Positions 25,133-33,766 of a stretch of DNA of 56,994 nucleotides are shown here, one piece after another. The position numbers and the translations under genes are program-made. The notes under the pieces were generated by a model. The model saw only the letters and a list, made by a program, of their open reading frames with translations, did not search any database and was not told the DNA's origin. The DNA is from Candidatus Tritonobacter lacicola (GTDB lineage: Bacteria; Auribacterota; Tritonobacteria; Tritonobacterales; Tritonobacteraceae), in NCBI GenBank assembly GCA_030765135.1, contig JAVCDC010000093.1, forward strand, positions 1 through 56,994, written 5' to 3'. Position 1 is the first letter of the stretch; each line of letters opens with the position of its first letter.

Positions 25133-26353
25133 TTGAGCAAGTACGACAAGGTTTACACGGTCAGTGAAATAACCCGGGAAATAAAGTTTCTGCTCGAAGA
25201 GAGCTTTCCCTCGGTTTGGGTCCAGGGAGAAATTTCCAACGTAAGGCGCCCGTCATCGGGGCACTGCTATTTCACGCTCAAGGATGGGGAGAGCCGGCTC
25301 CAGGCGGTTATTTACCGCGCGGTCATGGAGGGCCTCCCGTACAAATTGACGGATGGCCTCGCGGTGGTGGCATTAGGAGGCATAAGCGTCTACAACCGTC
25401 GCGGCAGCTACCAGTTCAAGATACGCAAGCTCGAGCCGAAGGGCCTGGGTGCGCTCCAGCTCGCCTTCGAACAGCTCAAGGAGAAGCTGAAGAAGGAGGG
25501 CCTCTTCGATCCCGCGGGAAAGAAGCCGATACCTCTGTTGCCGTCGAAGATCGGAGTCGTCACCTCCCCGACGGGCGCGGCGATACGCGACATCCTCAAT
25601 GTGCTGGACCGCCGCTTCTCGAACATTCACCTGATACTCTATCCCGCCCGCGTCCAGGGAGATGCGGCCGCCGGCGAGATAGCGCGCGCCATCGGGCACC
25701 TGAACTCGCTCGATCTGGTTGACGTTATCATTGTCGGGCGCGGCGGCGGGAGCCTTGAAGACCTGTGGGCCTTCAACGAAGAGGAGGTCGCGAGGGCGAT
25801 CTTTAAATCGCACATTCCCGTAGTATCGGCCGTGGGGCACGAGATCGATTTCACGATCTCCGACTTTGTCGCCGACCTCAGGGCCCCGACCCCTTCGGCG
25901 GCGGCGGAGATGGTCATATCGAAGAGGGCCGAGCTTTTCACAACCCTGGACGGCTGTTCCAGGAGGCTCGCTTCACGCATGGGCAACATCATGCTCAGGG
26001 CGGAGTCAAGTGTGGACAGGTTGAGAGATCATTACGTTTTCAAGGAGCCTTCTAATATAATCAACCAGCATTCACAGACGGTGGACGAGATGGAAGGGCG
26101 GTTGTCCACGGCGACCGGTCATCTTATCGAGGGCATGGACCGGCGGTTGAAGAACACGGGGGACAGGCTGAGGGTCCTCAATCCGCGATCCGTGCTGGCG
26201 AGGGGTTACTCGATCTGCGTCAGGGAAGAAGGCGGCTCTGTTATCACCGATGCCGCAGGCGTTATAATGGGAGAGCGGGTTGTCGCATTGCTTCACAGGG
26301 GTTCTTTTACGGCAACCGTTGAAGAGGTGAATCCTCAAACCGGCAAAAAGTGA
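25133..26353 (+). CDS. xseA: Exodeoxyribonuclease VII large subunit
   Basis: XseA is the catalytic chain of exonuclease VII, which trims single-stranded DNA from both ends. The 406-residue product has the N-terminal OB fold (VWVQGEISNVRRPSSGHCYF, TLKDGESRLQAVIYR), the catalytic domain (PTGAAIRDILNVL, DVIIVGRGGGSLEDLWAFNE, HEIDFTISDFVADLRAPTPS), a coiled-coil region (about 270-345), and C-terminal VLARGYSI. It starts at TTG 25133, 7 bases after GGAGC. Its partner xseB follows after a word-repeat gap of 130 bases. Confidence 0.95.
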   Translation: MSKYDKVYTVSEITREIKFLLEESFPSVWVQGEISNVRRPSSGHCYFTLKDGESRLQAVIYRAVMEGLPYKLTDGLAVVALGGISVYNRRGSYQFKIRKLEPKGLGALQLAFEQLKEKLKKEGLFDPAGKKPIPLLPSKIGVVTSPTGAAIRDILNVLDRRFSNIHLILYPARVQGDAAAGEIARAIGHLNSLDLVDVIIVGRGGGSLEDLWAFNEEEVARAIFKSHIPVVSAVGHEIDFTISDFVADLRAPTPSAAAEMVISKRAELFTTLDGCSRRLASRMGNIMLRAESSVDRLRDHYVFKEPSNIINQHSQTVDEMEGRLSTATGHLIEGMDRRLKNTGDRLRVLNPRSVLARGYSICVREEGGSVITDAAGVIMGERVVALLHRGSFTATVEEVNPQTGKK

Positions 26354-26361
26354 TAAATGAG

Positions 26362-26458
26362 TTTGTTTATTTGAATTTTGAATTTGGATATTATTTGGTT
26401 ATTGTAACTTGTATCTTGGTTATTATGGCTATTTGGTTTGGGATTTTGAAATTTAGTT
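26362..26458. repeat. TTGAATTT / TTGGTTATT / CTTGTATCTTGG word tract
   Basis: The xseA-xseB gap is made of TTTGAATTTTGAATTTGGAT, ATTTGGTTATTGTAACTTGT and ATCTTGGTTATTATGGC words. The same words, in the same left-to-right order, form the right-hand flank of both four-helix-bundle cassettes (33622-33706 and 38160-38215). This looks like a solitary right end of that element. Confidence 0.6.
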
Positions 26459-26483
26459 TCTTTTGTCAAAACGAGGTGAGCAA

Positions 26484-26729
26484 ATGAAGTTCGAGGAGGC
26501 GCTTTCAAGGCTGGAGAAGATTGTAGCTGAGATGGAGGAGGGGGATCTCTCCCTCGACCAGGCCTTGAAGAAATACGAGGAAGGCATTAAGCTGATGAGG
26601 CTCTGCACGAAGGTGCTCGAAGAGGCAAAGAAGAAGATAGAGATTGTGGCGGGGGGCTCTGCCGGCGAGGTGGAGCTGAAGCCGTTCGGGCCCGGCGAAG
26701 CCGGGGAGAAGCCCGGCGAGCTTTTCTGA
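26484..26729 (+). CDS. xseB: Exodeoxyribonuclease VII small subunit
   Basis: The 81-residue product has the family pattern KFEEALSRLEKIVAEMEEGD, LSLDQALKKYEEGIKLM and CTKVLEEAKKKIEI. Several small subunits bind each XseA. The ATG at 26484 follows GAGGTGAG at the proper distance; the in-frame start at 26463 is not needed. The C-terminal 20 residues are Gly/Pro/Glu-rich. Confidence 0.93.
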   Translation: MKFEEALSRLEKIVAEMEEGDLSLDQALKKYEEGIKLMRLCTKVLEEAKKKIEIVAGGSAGEVELKPFGPGEAGEKPGELF

Positions 26730-26749
26730 TACCGTAAATCGATGATGAT

Positions 26750-28633
26750 ATGACGAAGCATCTTGACAGGATAAACAGCCCCTGCGACCTCAAGGCGATG
26801 GGCGAGGATAAGCTTCCCGTCCTGGCCGGGGAGATCAGGGAGATGATCATAGATGTGGTCTCCAGGAACGGGGGGCACCTCGCGTCCAGCCTCGGCGTCG
26901 TTGAGCTGGCTATATGCCTTCACTACGTCTTCGACGCGCCCGATGACAAGATAGTATGGGACGTCGGCCATCAGGCATACGCCCACAAGATACTGACCGG
27001 CAGGAGGAAAAAGTTCGCGACGCTCAGGCAGTCGGGGGGGGTGAGCGGCTTCCCGAGAATCAGCGAGAGTCCGTACGACACGTTCGGTGCGGGCCATGCT
27101 TCGACTGCGATCTCCTCGGCCCTGGGAATCGCCGCCGCGAGGGACCTCGGTCACGGCCGGGAGAAGGTAATCGCGATACTCGGAGACGGGTCCCTGACAG
27201 GCGGGCTGTCCTTCGAGGGAATGAACAACACCCGCGACCTGGTAAAAAATTTCATCGTCATCCTCAACGACAACGAGATGTCGATATCCAAAAACGTGGG
27301 GGCCATGGCCACCTATTTGAATAAGATCATAACCTCGCCGATTTACAATATAGTCAAAAAGGACATCGAGGACATAGTCCAGAGGATTCCGGCCATCGGC
27401 CAGAGGATGGTCGGGAGAGCGAGGAGGCTCGAGGAGAGCGTCAAGAGCCTCATCGTTCCCGGAGCGTTCTTCGAGGAGATGGGGTTCAGGTACTTCGGCC
27501 CGGTTGACGGGCATAACATACAGGAGCTTCTCCATGTCCTTAGGACGCTGCGCCGGATAGAGCAGCCCGTTTTTCTGCACGTCCTCACGAAGAAGGGGAA
27601 GGGGTATCTTCCCGCAGAGCGGCAGCCGGACCATTTTCACGGGGCCAGCCCTTTTGACATAAAGACCGGCAACCTGAAGGACGCCGCGAAGGCCGATACC
27701 TACACCGACGTCTTCGGGAGGGCGATGCTCGCACTTGCGGCCGCCGATGAGAGGGTTGTGGCCATCTCGGCCGCCATGCGCCTGGGCACCGGCCTGGACG
27801 AGTTCGCGGACCGCTTCGCCGGGCGGTTCTTTGACGTCGGCATAGCGGAGGAGCACGCCGTTACCTTCGCCGCCGGGATGGCCACGCGCGGGATGAGGCC
27901 GGTTGTGGCCGTCTACTCCACCTTTCTCCAGAGGGCCTACGACCAGATCGTTCACGATGTCTGTCTTCAGAAGCTTCCCGTTGTATTCGCCGTTGACAGG
28001 GCCGGGATAGTCGGAAGGGACGGGGCAACCCACACAGGCGCGTTCGATATCTCGTACCTCAGGCATATCCCCGGCATGGTCGTCATGCAGCCGGCGGACG
28101 GCGGCGAGCTCGAGGAGATGCTGGCTTTCGCCCTGGGCCATGACGGGCCGGTCGCGATCCGTTACCCCAGGGCGAAATGCGACCGTATCGAGCGCGCGGG
28201 AGCACGGAGCGCCGTCGAGACGGGCCGGTGGGAGAAGGTGATGGATGGAAAGGATGTCGCGATAGTCGCCCTCGGAGCGATGGTCGCGCGTGCGGTGTCC
28301 GCCGCCGCCCTGTTGATGAACGAAGGTATTGAGGCGGCCGTTATAAACGCCCGCTTTATCAAGCCGCTGGACACGAAGGCACTCGCGGAGCTGGCTGCTG
28401 ACTTCGATAAAATGGTCACCGTCGAAGAAAACGCCCTGGCCGGGGGATTCGGCAGCTCCGTCCTGGAGTTCCTGTCCGATAAAGGCGTGAAGGATATGGA
28501 GATATCCCGTATGGGGCTCCCGGACAGGTTTATCGAGCACGGGAGCAGGGACGAGGTACTGGAAAGTCTCGGTCTCTCGGTCGAGGGAATAGCCGAGAGC
28601 ATTAGGGATATCATGGGGATAAAAAACAAATAA
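26750..28633 (+). CDS. dxs: 1-deoxy-D-xylulose-5-phosphate synthase
   Basis: Dxs condenses pyruvate and glyceraldehyde 3-phosphate to DXP, the first step of the MEP isoprenoid pathway, and also feeds thiamine and pyridoxal synthesis. The 627-residue product has HLASSLGVVELAICLHYVFD, WDVGHQAYAHKILTGR, thiamine-diphosphate motif GDGSLTGGLSFEGMNN, and the second half with FDVGIAEEHAVTFAAGMATR and DRAGIVGRDGATHTGAFD. It follows xseB, as in many bacteria (xseB-dxs or xseB-ispA-dxs); no ispA is between them here. Confidence 0.97.
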   Translation: MTKHLDRINSPCDLKAMGEDKLPVLAGEIREMIIDVVSRNGGHLASSLGVVELAICLHYVFDAPDDKIVWDVGHQAYAHKILTGRRKKFATLRQSGGVSGFPRISESPYDTFGAGHASTAISSALGIAAARDLGHGREKVIAILGDGSLTGGLSFEGMNNTRDLVKNFIVILNDNEMSISKNVGAMATYLNKIITSPIYNIVKKDIEDIVQRIPAIGQRMVGRARRLEESVKSLIVPGAFFEEMGFRYFGPVDGHNIQELLHVLRTLRRIEQPVFLHVLTKKGKGYLPAERQPDHFHGASPFDIKTGNLKDAAKADTYTDVFGRAMLALAAADERVVAISAAMRLGTGLDEFADRFAGRFFDVGIAEEHAVTFAAGMATRGMRPVVAVYSTFLQRAYDQIVHDVCLQKLPVVFAVDRAGIVGRDGATHTGAFDISYLRHIPGMVVMQPADGGELEEMLAFALGHDGPVAIRYPRAKCDRIERAGARSAVETGRWEKVMDGKDVAIVALGAMVARAVSAAALLMNEGIEAAVINARFIKPLDTKALAELAADFDKMVTVEENALAGGFGSSVLEFLSDKGVKDMEISRMGLPDRFIEHGSRDEVLESLGLSVEGIAESIRDIMGIKNK

Positions 28634-28741
28634 CGAACCATCTCGGAAGAAAAAGATACAAGATACAATAACCAAACTATCTCGTTTTCTGCAGTATGAA
28701 GTGGAATTGCTTATCGAACCCGTTCCATCTCTACTATGTAG

Positions 28742-29494
28742 ATGAAAACTAAAAAAAGACTAGACGTGCTTCTTGCCGAAAGGGGATTCTTCAGGAGCCG
28801 CGAGGCGGCCCGGAGGGCCGTAATGGCGGGGGAGGTCCGTGTCCGGGGCGAGCGCGTGACGAAACCCGCTCGGCAGGTGGAGCCCGGCAGCGAGATAAGC
28901 GTCGAGGAGAGGAGGAGATACGTCGGCAGGGGAGGCGGGAAGCTCGAGCACGCCATATCCTCCTTCGGGGTTGACCCGGCGGGTAAAGTGGCCGTTGACA
29001 TCGGCGCCTCGACGGGCGGGTTTACGGACTGCCTTCTGCAGCACGGCGCCGCGTTGGTGTACGCGGTTGACGTGGGGCGCGGGTTGATCGACTTCTCCCT
29101 CAGGCGGAACGACAGGGTGAGGCTCATGGAGGGAGTCAACGCCCGCTACCTGAGGAGGGATTCGTTTCCCGGGAAGCCGCTGCTGGCAACCATCGATGTT
29201 TCTTTCATATCGCTTGAGAAGATCCTTCCCGCCGTCAGGGATATCCTGGATGAAAAGGGCGAGGTAATCGCCCTGATAAAACCGCAGTTCGAGGCCGGAC
29301 GGCGGGAGGTGTCGAAAGGCGGCGTCGTCAGGGACCCTGCAGTGAGGGCGTCCGTCGTGGAAAAGATAAAAAAAATCGCGGGCGGGATCGGCTTCGCGGT
29401 CAAGGGAGTAGTGGAGTCTCCCCTCAGGGGCCCGGCGGGCAACGTTGAATATCTTATTCACCTGGAAATGCGGGGGCCCGATGAGGATAGATAG
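28742..29494 (+). CDS. tlyA: TlyA-family rRNA 2'-O-methyltransferase
   Basis: The 250-residue product has an N-terminal S4 RNA-binding domain (LDVLLAERGFFRSREAARRA, VRVRGERVTKP) and an FtsJ-like methyltransferase with SAM motif AVDIGASTGGFTDCLLQHGA, then VYAVDVGRGLID and KPQFEAGRREVSKGG. TlyA methylates 16S and/or 23S rRNA and affects capreomycin sensitivity in mycobacteria. The ATG at 28742 lacks a clear ribosome binding site. It overlaps nadK by 14 bases; tlyA-nadK order is common. Confidence 0.9.
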   Translation: MKTKKRLDVLLAERGFFRSREAARRAVMAGEVRVRGERVTKPARQVEPGSEISVEERRRYVGRGGGKLEHAISSFGVDPAGKVAVDIGASTGGFTDCLLQHGAALVYAVDVGRGLIDFSLRRNDRVRLMEGVNARYLRRDSFPGKPLLATIDVSFISLEKILPAVRDILDEKGEVIALIKPQFEAGRREVSKGGVVRDPAVRASVVEKIKKIAGGIGFAVKGVVESPLRGPAGNVEYLIHLEMRGPDEDR

Positions 29495-30377
29495 CGTCGG
29501 CATTATTGTCAACGTGAAGAAGGCGGACGCGGCGGAAGTAGCTGCCCGGCTGGTCGGGCGGATCGAGGCCGCGGGCAAGACGCCGTTGCTTCCGGAGGAT
29601 ACTGCGGCTCTGCTCGGCCGTCCTGAGCTTCAGCGGGATGCGGCGTCAGTCGCGAGGGACTCCGACTTCATCATTGCCCTTGGAGGGGACGGAACGCTCC
29701 TGCACGCCGCCCGTCTCATCGGCGATCACGAGAGGCCTATCCTGGGCATAAATATAGGCGGGCTGGGGTTCTTAACGGAAGTCCCGGCCGCGGAGGCGGT
29801 CGATGCCCTGGATAGTGTACTGGCGGGAAATTTCAGGATAGAAGAGAGGATGATGCTGGACGTGGAGCTCCTCAGGGACGGGCACTCGTTGTGCGTCCAC
29901 CGGGCGCTCAACGACGCCGTCATCACGAAAGGAGCACTGGCCAGGGTGCTCAACCTGGAGGTGCGTGTCAACGGGGAATACCTGATCTCGTATGTCTCGG
30001 ACGGCCTTATCATAGCGACACCGACCGGATCCACGGCGTATTCCCTCTCGGCGGGCGGGCCCATCGTCTCCCCCGGGACCAAATCAATCATCCTGACGCC
30101 CATATGTCCCCACACCCTGACAAACAGGCCGATTATCCTTCCCGACAACTCCGCGGTTACCGTAGAGATTCAAAGCGAGTCCGAATACATGATGCTCACG
30201 ATCGACGGCCAGGTCGGTATCCCCCTCGGTATTGCAGACCGGCTGCGGGTTTCCCGCTCCGAGAAGAGGGCACGCCTCATCATCTGTTCAGGCCTCTCTT
30301 ACTTCGGCGTCCTCAGGAAAAAACTCGACTGGGGAGGACGGTCGAGATATCGACATGATAAATCGGCGCCTGTATAA
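29481..30377 (+). CDS. nadK: NAD kinase
   Basis: NadK phosphorylates NAD to NADP. The 298-residue product has the GGDGT motif (IIALGGDGTLLHAAR), NIGGLGFLTE, the NDAVITKG motif, and TPTGSTAYSLSAGGPIVSP. The ATG at 29481 gives the family start (IDSVGIIVNVKK); the longer frame from 29445 would add 12 residues lying inside tlyA. It is the second NAD gene of the window, after nadC. Confidence 0.95.
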   Translation: MRIDSVGIIVNVKKADAAEVAARLVGRIEAAGKTPLLPEDTAALLGRPELQRDAASVARDSDFIIALGGDGTLLHAARLIGDHERPILGINIGGLGFLTEVPAAEAVDALDSVLAGNFRIEERMMLDVELLRDGHSLCVHRALNDAVITKGALARVLNLEVRVNGEYLISYVSDGLIIATPTGSTAYSLSAGGPIVSPGTKSIILTPICPHTLTNRPIILPDNSAVTVEIQSESEYMMLTIDGQVGIPLGIADRLRVSRSEKRARLIICSGLSYFGVLRKKLDWGGRSRYRHDKSAPV

Positions 30378-30457
30378 CCTAGTTCCCTGATAACAGGCAG
30401 AAAAAATTAGGGCAAATATTTTGTTGCGAATAGGATATATATTTAGGAAGCTGTTAA

Positions 30458-30670
30458 TTGTGCGCCATGGCCAGGGTTGAGATAAACATCGAGTTGTGCA
30501 AGGGATGCGGCCTCTGCATAGAGGCTTGTCCCAAGGGTTGCCTGAAAATCTCTTCCGGCTTTAACCGGATGGGAGAGCACCCGGCTGAATGGGGCTCCGA
30601 TGAGATGTGCACCGGCTGCGGCCTCTGCGCCGTCGTGTGCCCGGATTGCGCCATAAGTATTTACAAGTAA
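30458..30670 (+). CDS. 2[4Fe-4S] ferredoxin-like subunit of 2-oxoacid:ferredoxin oxidoreductase (delta)
   Basis: The 70-residue product has two CxxCxxCxxxCP clusters, [12 protein letters not shown] and [12 protein letters not shown], separated by a spacer with GEHPAEW, as in PorD/KorD/VorD subunits. It passes electrons between the catalytic thiamine site and soluble ferredoxin. The TTG at 30458 lies 7 bases after AGGAAG; the ATG at 30467 is the alternative. It heads a four-gene operon with alpha, beta and gamma subunits. Confidence 0.9.
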   Translation: MCAMARVEINIELCKGCGLCIEACPKGCLKISSGFNRMGEHPAEWGSDEMCTGCGLCAVVCPDCAISIYK

Positions 30671-30702
30671 TTTAAATTATTTTTTCTGTAAGAAAAAATA
30701 TC

Positions 30703-31815
30703 ATGACTGAAAAGAGACTGATGTCCGGAAACGAGGCGATGGCGGAGGCCGCCATACGTGCGGGCTGCCGGTGCTACTTCGGCTATCCGATAACCCCGCA
30801 GAACGAGGTGACGGCCTACATGGCAAGGAGGATGCCGGAGGCAGGAGGAGTCTTCATCCAGTCGGAGAGCGAGCTCGCCGCGATAAACATGGTCCTCGGA
30901 GCATCGGCCGCGGGCTGCCGTTCCATGACCTCGTCTTCAAGCCCCGGCATCAGCCTCAAGCAGGAGGGAATCAGCTACATCGCAGCCATGGAGCTCCCCG
31001 CCGTCATTGCGAACATAATGCGGGGCGGTCCCGGCCTCGGCAATATCGCGCCTTCCCAGTCGGACTACTTTCAAGCCGTAAAAGGTGGAGGCCACGGCGA
31101 CTACAGGCAGATCGTGCTCGGGCCGTCGACCGTGCAGGAGCTCGTGGACCTGACCGTCTGCTCGTTTGATCTGGCCGACGAGTACAGGATGCCGGTCGTC
31201 ATCCTCGGAGACGGCCTTCTCGGCCAGATGATGGAGCCTGTTTCCATGCCCGGGATGCGGCACGTCGAAATAAAAGAGGAGGAGTGGGTTCTCTCGGGCT
31301 GCAGGGGGCGGGCTCCGAGGCTGCTGAGAAGCCTCATCCTGGATCCTGGCGATCTTGCCGCCCACAACCTGCACCTCCAGGAGAAATACCGGCGCGTGGC
31401 GGCGAGGGAGGTGCGCTTCGAATCGGTCTTTACCGACGACGCCGAACTGATAGTAGTCGCCTACGGGACGCCGGCGCGGGTGTGCAGGGCCGCGGTCGCC
31501 GCCTGCAGGGAGAAGGGGATTAGGGCCGGCCTGATCAGGCCGATAACGCTCTGGCCTTTTCCCCGCGAAGAGATATCGAGGCTCGCGTCACAGGCAAGCC
31601 ATATACTCGTAGTGGAGATGAGCCACGGCCAGATGGTCGAGGACGTGCTGCTCTCCGCGGAGTTCCGCGTTCCGGTCAGCTTTTTCGGCAAAGCTGGGGG
31701 ACTGACGTTCCATATCGACGAGGTGATAAGGAAAATGGAAAAGACCAATCAAAAATCAAAAATCAAAAATCAAAAAGCAAAAAGCAAAAAGCAAAAACAC
31801 AAATCAAAACCATAA
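30703..31815 (+). CDS. vorB: 2-oxoacid:ferredoxin oxidoreductase alpha subunit (VorB-like), with repeat-encoded tail
   Basis: The enzyme oxidatively decarboxylates a 2-oxoacid to the acyl-CoA, reducing ferredoxin. The 370-residue product has MSGNEAMAEAAIRAGCRCYF, GYPITPQNEV, SMTSSSSPGISLKQEGISYI, and the C-terminal RPITLWPFP. The pattern matches VorB/KorA chains; branched-chain oxoacid versus 2-oxoglutarate use cannot be decided. The last 23 residues (after VIRKMEK) consist of Lys, Gln, Ser and Asn and are encoded by the AATCAAAAATCAAAAAGC repeat at 31746-31812, so they are not part of the ancestral protein. Confidence 0.9.
   Translation: MTEKRLMSGNEAMAEAAIRAGCRCYFGYPITPQNEVTAYMARRMPEAGGVFIQSESELAAINMVLGASAAGCRSMTSSSSPGISLKQEGISYIAAMELPAVIANIMRGGPGLGNIAPSQSDYFQAVKGGGHGDYRQIVLGPSTVQELVDLTVCSFDLADEYRMPVVILGDGLLGQMMEPVSMPGMRHVEIKEEEWVLSGCRGRAPRLLRSLILDPGDLAAHNLHLQEKYRRVAAREVRFESVFTDDAELIVVAYGTPARVCRAAVAACREKGIRAGLIRPITLWPFPREEISRLASQASHILVVEMSHGQMVEDVLLSAEFRVPVSFFGKAGGLTFHIDEVIRKMEKTNQKSKIKNQKAKSKKQKHKSKP
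31746..31812. repeat. Tandem AATCAAAA/AAGCAAAA repeat read into the alpha subunit
   Basis: Seven or so tandem 8- and 7-base units (ATCAAAAATCAAAA, then AAAGCAAAAAGC), ending just before the stop at 31813. It lies wholly within the open frame of the upstream gene and encodes its Lys/Gln-rich tail. Confidence 0.8.
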
Positions 31816-31873
31816 AAATTTCAATTCGGATTTGGTATTTGCTTGCAGGATATCTATAAGGCTGAGATAGAAA

Positions 31874-32614
31874 ATGGAAATAATTTACGAGAGGCCGGAG
31901 AGCCTGAAGGACGTTCGCACTCATTACTGCGCCGGCTGCGGCCATGGAGTCGTTCACAGGATCCTCGCGGAGATCGTGGACGAACTCGGCATCAGGGAGA
32001 AGACAGTCGTTATCGCTCCGGTCGGGTGCGCGGTCCTTGCCTATGATTATTTTAACTTCGACGTTTGCGAGGCGCCCCACGGAAGGACGCCGGCGGTAGC
32101 CACGGGGATGAAGAGAGTTCGGCCGTCCAACGTCATTATCAGCTACCAGGGGGACGGCGACCTCGCCGCCATAGGGATGGCGGAGATCATACACGCCGCG
32201 AACAGGGGCGAGCGTATAACGGTCGTGTTCGTCAATAACGGCCTGTATGGAATGACGGGCGGGCAGATGGCGCCCACGACGCTCATCGGGCAGAGGACCG
32301 CGACAACACCCATGGGAAGAGATTTCAGGGAATGCGGGCAGCCGATAAAGGTATGCGAACTTCTAAGCCAATTTGAAGGGGTTGTGTACGCTGCGAGATG
32401 CGCGATCACCGGACCCGGGAACATTATCAAGGGAAAGAAGATGTTGAAGAAGGCGCTCTCGATTCAGCTTGCCGACCTCGGGTTCTCCATCGTGGAGTTT
32501 CTGTCGGCATGCCCGACCCACTGGAAGCTCACACCGCGGGAAGCCGTTCAATACATCGAGGAGAAGATGGTTCCCTGCTTCCCCACCGGCGTGATAAAGG
32601 ACACAATTAAATAA
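31874..32614 (+). CDS. 2-oxoacid:ferredoxin oxidoreductase beta subunit (thiamine-diphosphate binding)
   Basis: The 246-residue product has YCAGCGHGVVHRI, APVGCAVLAYDYF, EAPHGRTPAVATGMKR, and the thiamine-diphosphate motif GDGDLAAIGMAEIIHAANRG with NNGLYGMTGGQMAPT. It binds TPP-Mg and forms the active site with alpha. GAGATAGAAA precedes the start. Its stop codon TAA is bases 2-4 of a 31-bp palindrome whose other end holds the start of the gamma gene. Confidence 0.93.
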   Translation: MEIIYERPESLKDVRTHYCAGCGHGVVHRILAEIVDELGIREKTVVIAPVGCAVLAYDYFNFDVCEAPHGRTPAVATGMKRVRPSNVIISYQGDGDLAAIGMAEIIHAANRGERITVVFVNNGLYGMTGGQMAPTTLIGQRTATTPMGRDFRECGQPIKVCELLSQFEGVVYAARCAITGPGNIIKGKKMLKKALSIQLADLGFSIVEFLSACPTHWKLTPREAVQYIEEKMVPCFPTGVIKDTIK

Positions 32615-32641
32615 ATTAATGAGCGAAGCGAATTAATTTAT
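32611..32641. repeat. 31-bp palindromic element, copy 3, spanning a stop-start junction
   Basis: ATAAATTAAT and ATTAATTTAT form a perfect 10-bp stem around an 11-base loop GAGCGAAGCGA. Bases 2-4 are the TAA stop of the beta-subunit gene; the last two bases plus the next G are the ATG of the gamma-subunit gene. No ribosome binding site separates the hairpin from the start codon. Confidence 0.85.
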
Positions 32642-33263
32642 GAAGGAAAAACTGATTATATCGGGTTTCGGCGGGCAGGGAAGCCTCCTTGTGGGGAAAC
32701 TTCTTACCTACGCCGCCATGCTCGACGGACGCTATGTCACCTTTCTGCCGTCGTACGGGGCAGAGGTCAGGGGAGGGACCGCTTATTGCAACGTTATAAT
32801 CTCGGATGAAGAGATCGCCTCTCCCACGATCTCCATAGCCGACACGCTGATAGCAATGAACCTTCCATCAGTTGTTCGCTTCGAGCCGGCCGTTGTTCAA
32901 GAAGGACTCATCTTCATCAACAGTTCCCTCATCGAGTACGAGCCGGACAGGAAGGACGTCCGGACAGTCCGGATTCCCGCGACGGAGATTGCCGATGGCC
33001 TTGGAAACATCAAGGTCGCCAACATGGTAATGGTCGGGGCCTACCTCGCGAAAAAACAGATCCTCTCCAGGGAGCGGGTGCACGAAGCGCTCGGCCATCT
33101 GCTCCCCGAGCACAGGAGATCGCTCTACGAGGTCAACTGCGGGGCCATCAAGGAAGGCTATAAACTAACGAATAACCAAACACCAAGAAACAAGATGCAA
33201 GATACAAGATACGAGGGACAAGATACAAGAAACAAGATACAAACAATAACCAATGACCAATAA
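32640..33263 (+). CDS. 2-oxoacid:ferredoxin oxidoreductase gamma subunit, with repeat-encoded tail
   Basis: The 207-residue product has the family start LIISGFGGQGSLLVGKLLTY and FLPSYGAEVRGGTAYCNVII, typical of PorC/KorC/VorC chains. The natural end is probably near NCGAIKEGYKL. The next 30 residues (TNNQTPRNKMQDTRYEGQDT and onward) are encoded by the AAGATACAAGATACAAG word repeats and stop at a TAA inside the four-helix-bundle cassette. The start codon lies at the edge of a hairpin that may limit or couple its translation to the beta subunit. Confidence 0.9.
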   Translation: MKEKLIISGFGGQGSLLVGKLLTYAAMLDGRYVTFLPSYGAEVRGGTAYCNVIISDEEIASPTISIADTLIAMNLPSVVRFEPAVVQEGLIFINSSLIEYEPDRKDVRTVRIPATEIADGLGNIKVANMVMVGAYLAKKQILSRERVHEALGHLLPEHRRSLYEVNCGAIKEGYKLTNNQTPRNKMQDTRYEGQDTRNKIQTITNDQ

Positions 33264-33706
33264 TCAATCACCAAACAAACACAGGTTCGACCTTGAAGAA
33301 AGGACCACCGAGTTTGCGCGTAGAGTTATCCGCATGTGCAAGAGTCTGCCAAGGAACCCGATCAACGATCGATTGGTGGGACAGGTTACAGGCTCTTCTG
33401 GATCGATCGGAGCTAACTATCGTGAAGCAAACGATGCGCTGGGCAAGAAGGATTTCATCAGCAGGCTGAAAATAGCCCGGCGGGAGGCCAAAGAAACCGG
33501 GCACTGGCTTATTTTGCTTAATGAAGCCAACCCTGGTAAAGAGAAAGAATTCCGAGTACTTGTAGACGAGTCGGACGAATTCAGGAAAATATTATCCGCT
33601 ATATTGCAGAAAACGGGATAGTTTGGTTATTGAGGTTTTGAATTTGAATATTGTTTGGTTATTGTTTCTTGTCCCTTGTATCTTGCATCTTGTATCTTGG
33701 TCATTG
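33183..33706 (+). mobile_element. Four-helix-bundle (S23) cassette, copy 1, with word-repeat inverted ends
   Basis: One 122-codon gene is enclosed by long imperfect inverted repeats. On the left, CCAAGAAACAAGATGCAAGA and following AAGATAC/GGGACAAG words (33183-33250); on the right, their reverse complement (TGTTTCTTGTCCCTTGTATC to about 33706). The left end lies inside the 3' end of the gamma-subunit gene. No transposase, and no clear target-site duplication, are visible. A second copy lies at 37756-38215. Confidence 0.6.
33253..33621 (+). CDS. Four-helix-bundle protein of the S23 / 23S rRNA intervening-sequence family, copy 1
   Basis: The 122-residue product has the family pattern: FDLEERTTEFARRVIRMCKS, the GSSGSIGANYREAND turn, FISRLKIARREAKETGHWL, and a final helix. 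Related proteins are encoded in intervening sequences of 23S rRNA genes, and Avd of diversity-generating retroelements shares the fold and binds RNA. It is about 85% identical to the copy at 37790; the first 95 residues are nearly the same and the C-terminal quarter diverges. The start ATG overlaps the upstream gene's stop region (ATGACCAATAA), giving translational coupling. No rRNA gene is nearby. Confidence 0.85.
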   Translation: MTNNQSPNKHRFDLEERTTEFARRVIRMCKSLPRNPINDRLVGQVTGSSGSIGANYREANDALGKKDFISRLKIARREAKETGHWLILLNEANPGKEKEFRVLVDESDEFRKILSAILQKTG

Positions 33707-33766
33707 CTTTTCATTAGCGAGCCATTCGGTTTTAAGGAACTCCTGGCTGCTTAATAAGGCGAAACC

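Noticed and set aside
26453-28675. A 740-codon reverse-strand frame opposite xseB and dxs
   Set aside because: It mirrors high-GC third positions of dxs; dxs has complete family motifs and the reverse product has none.
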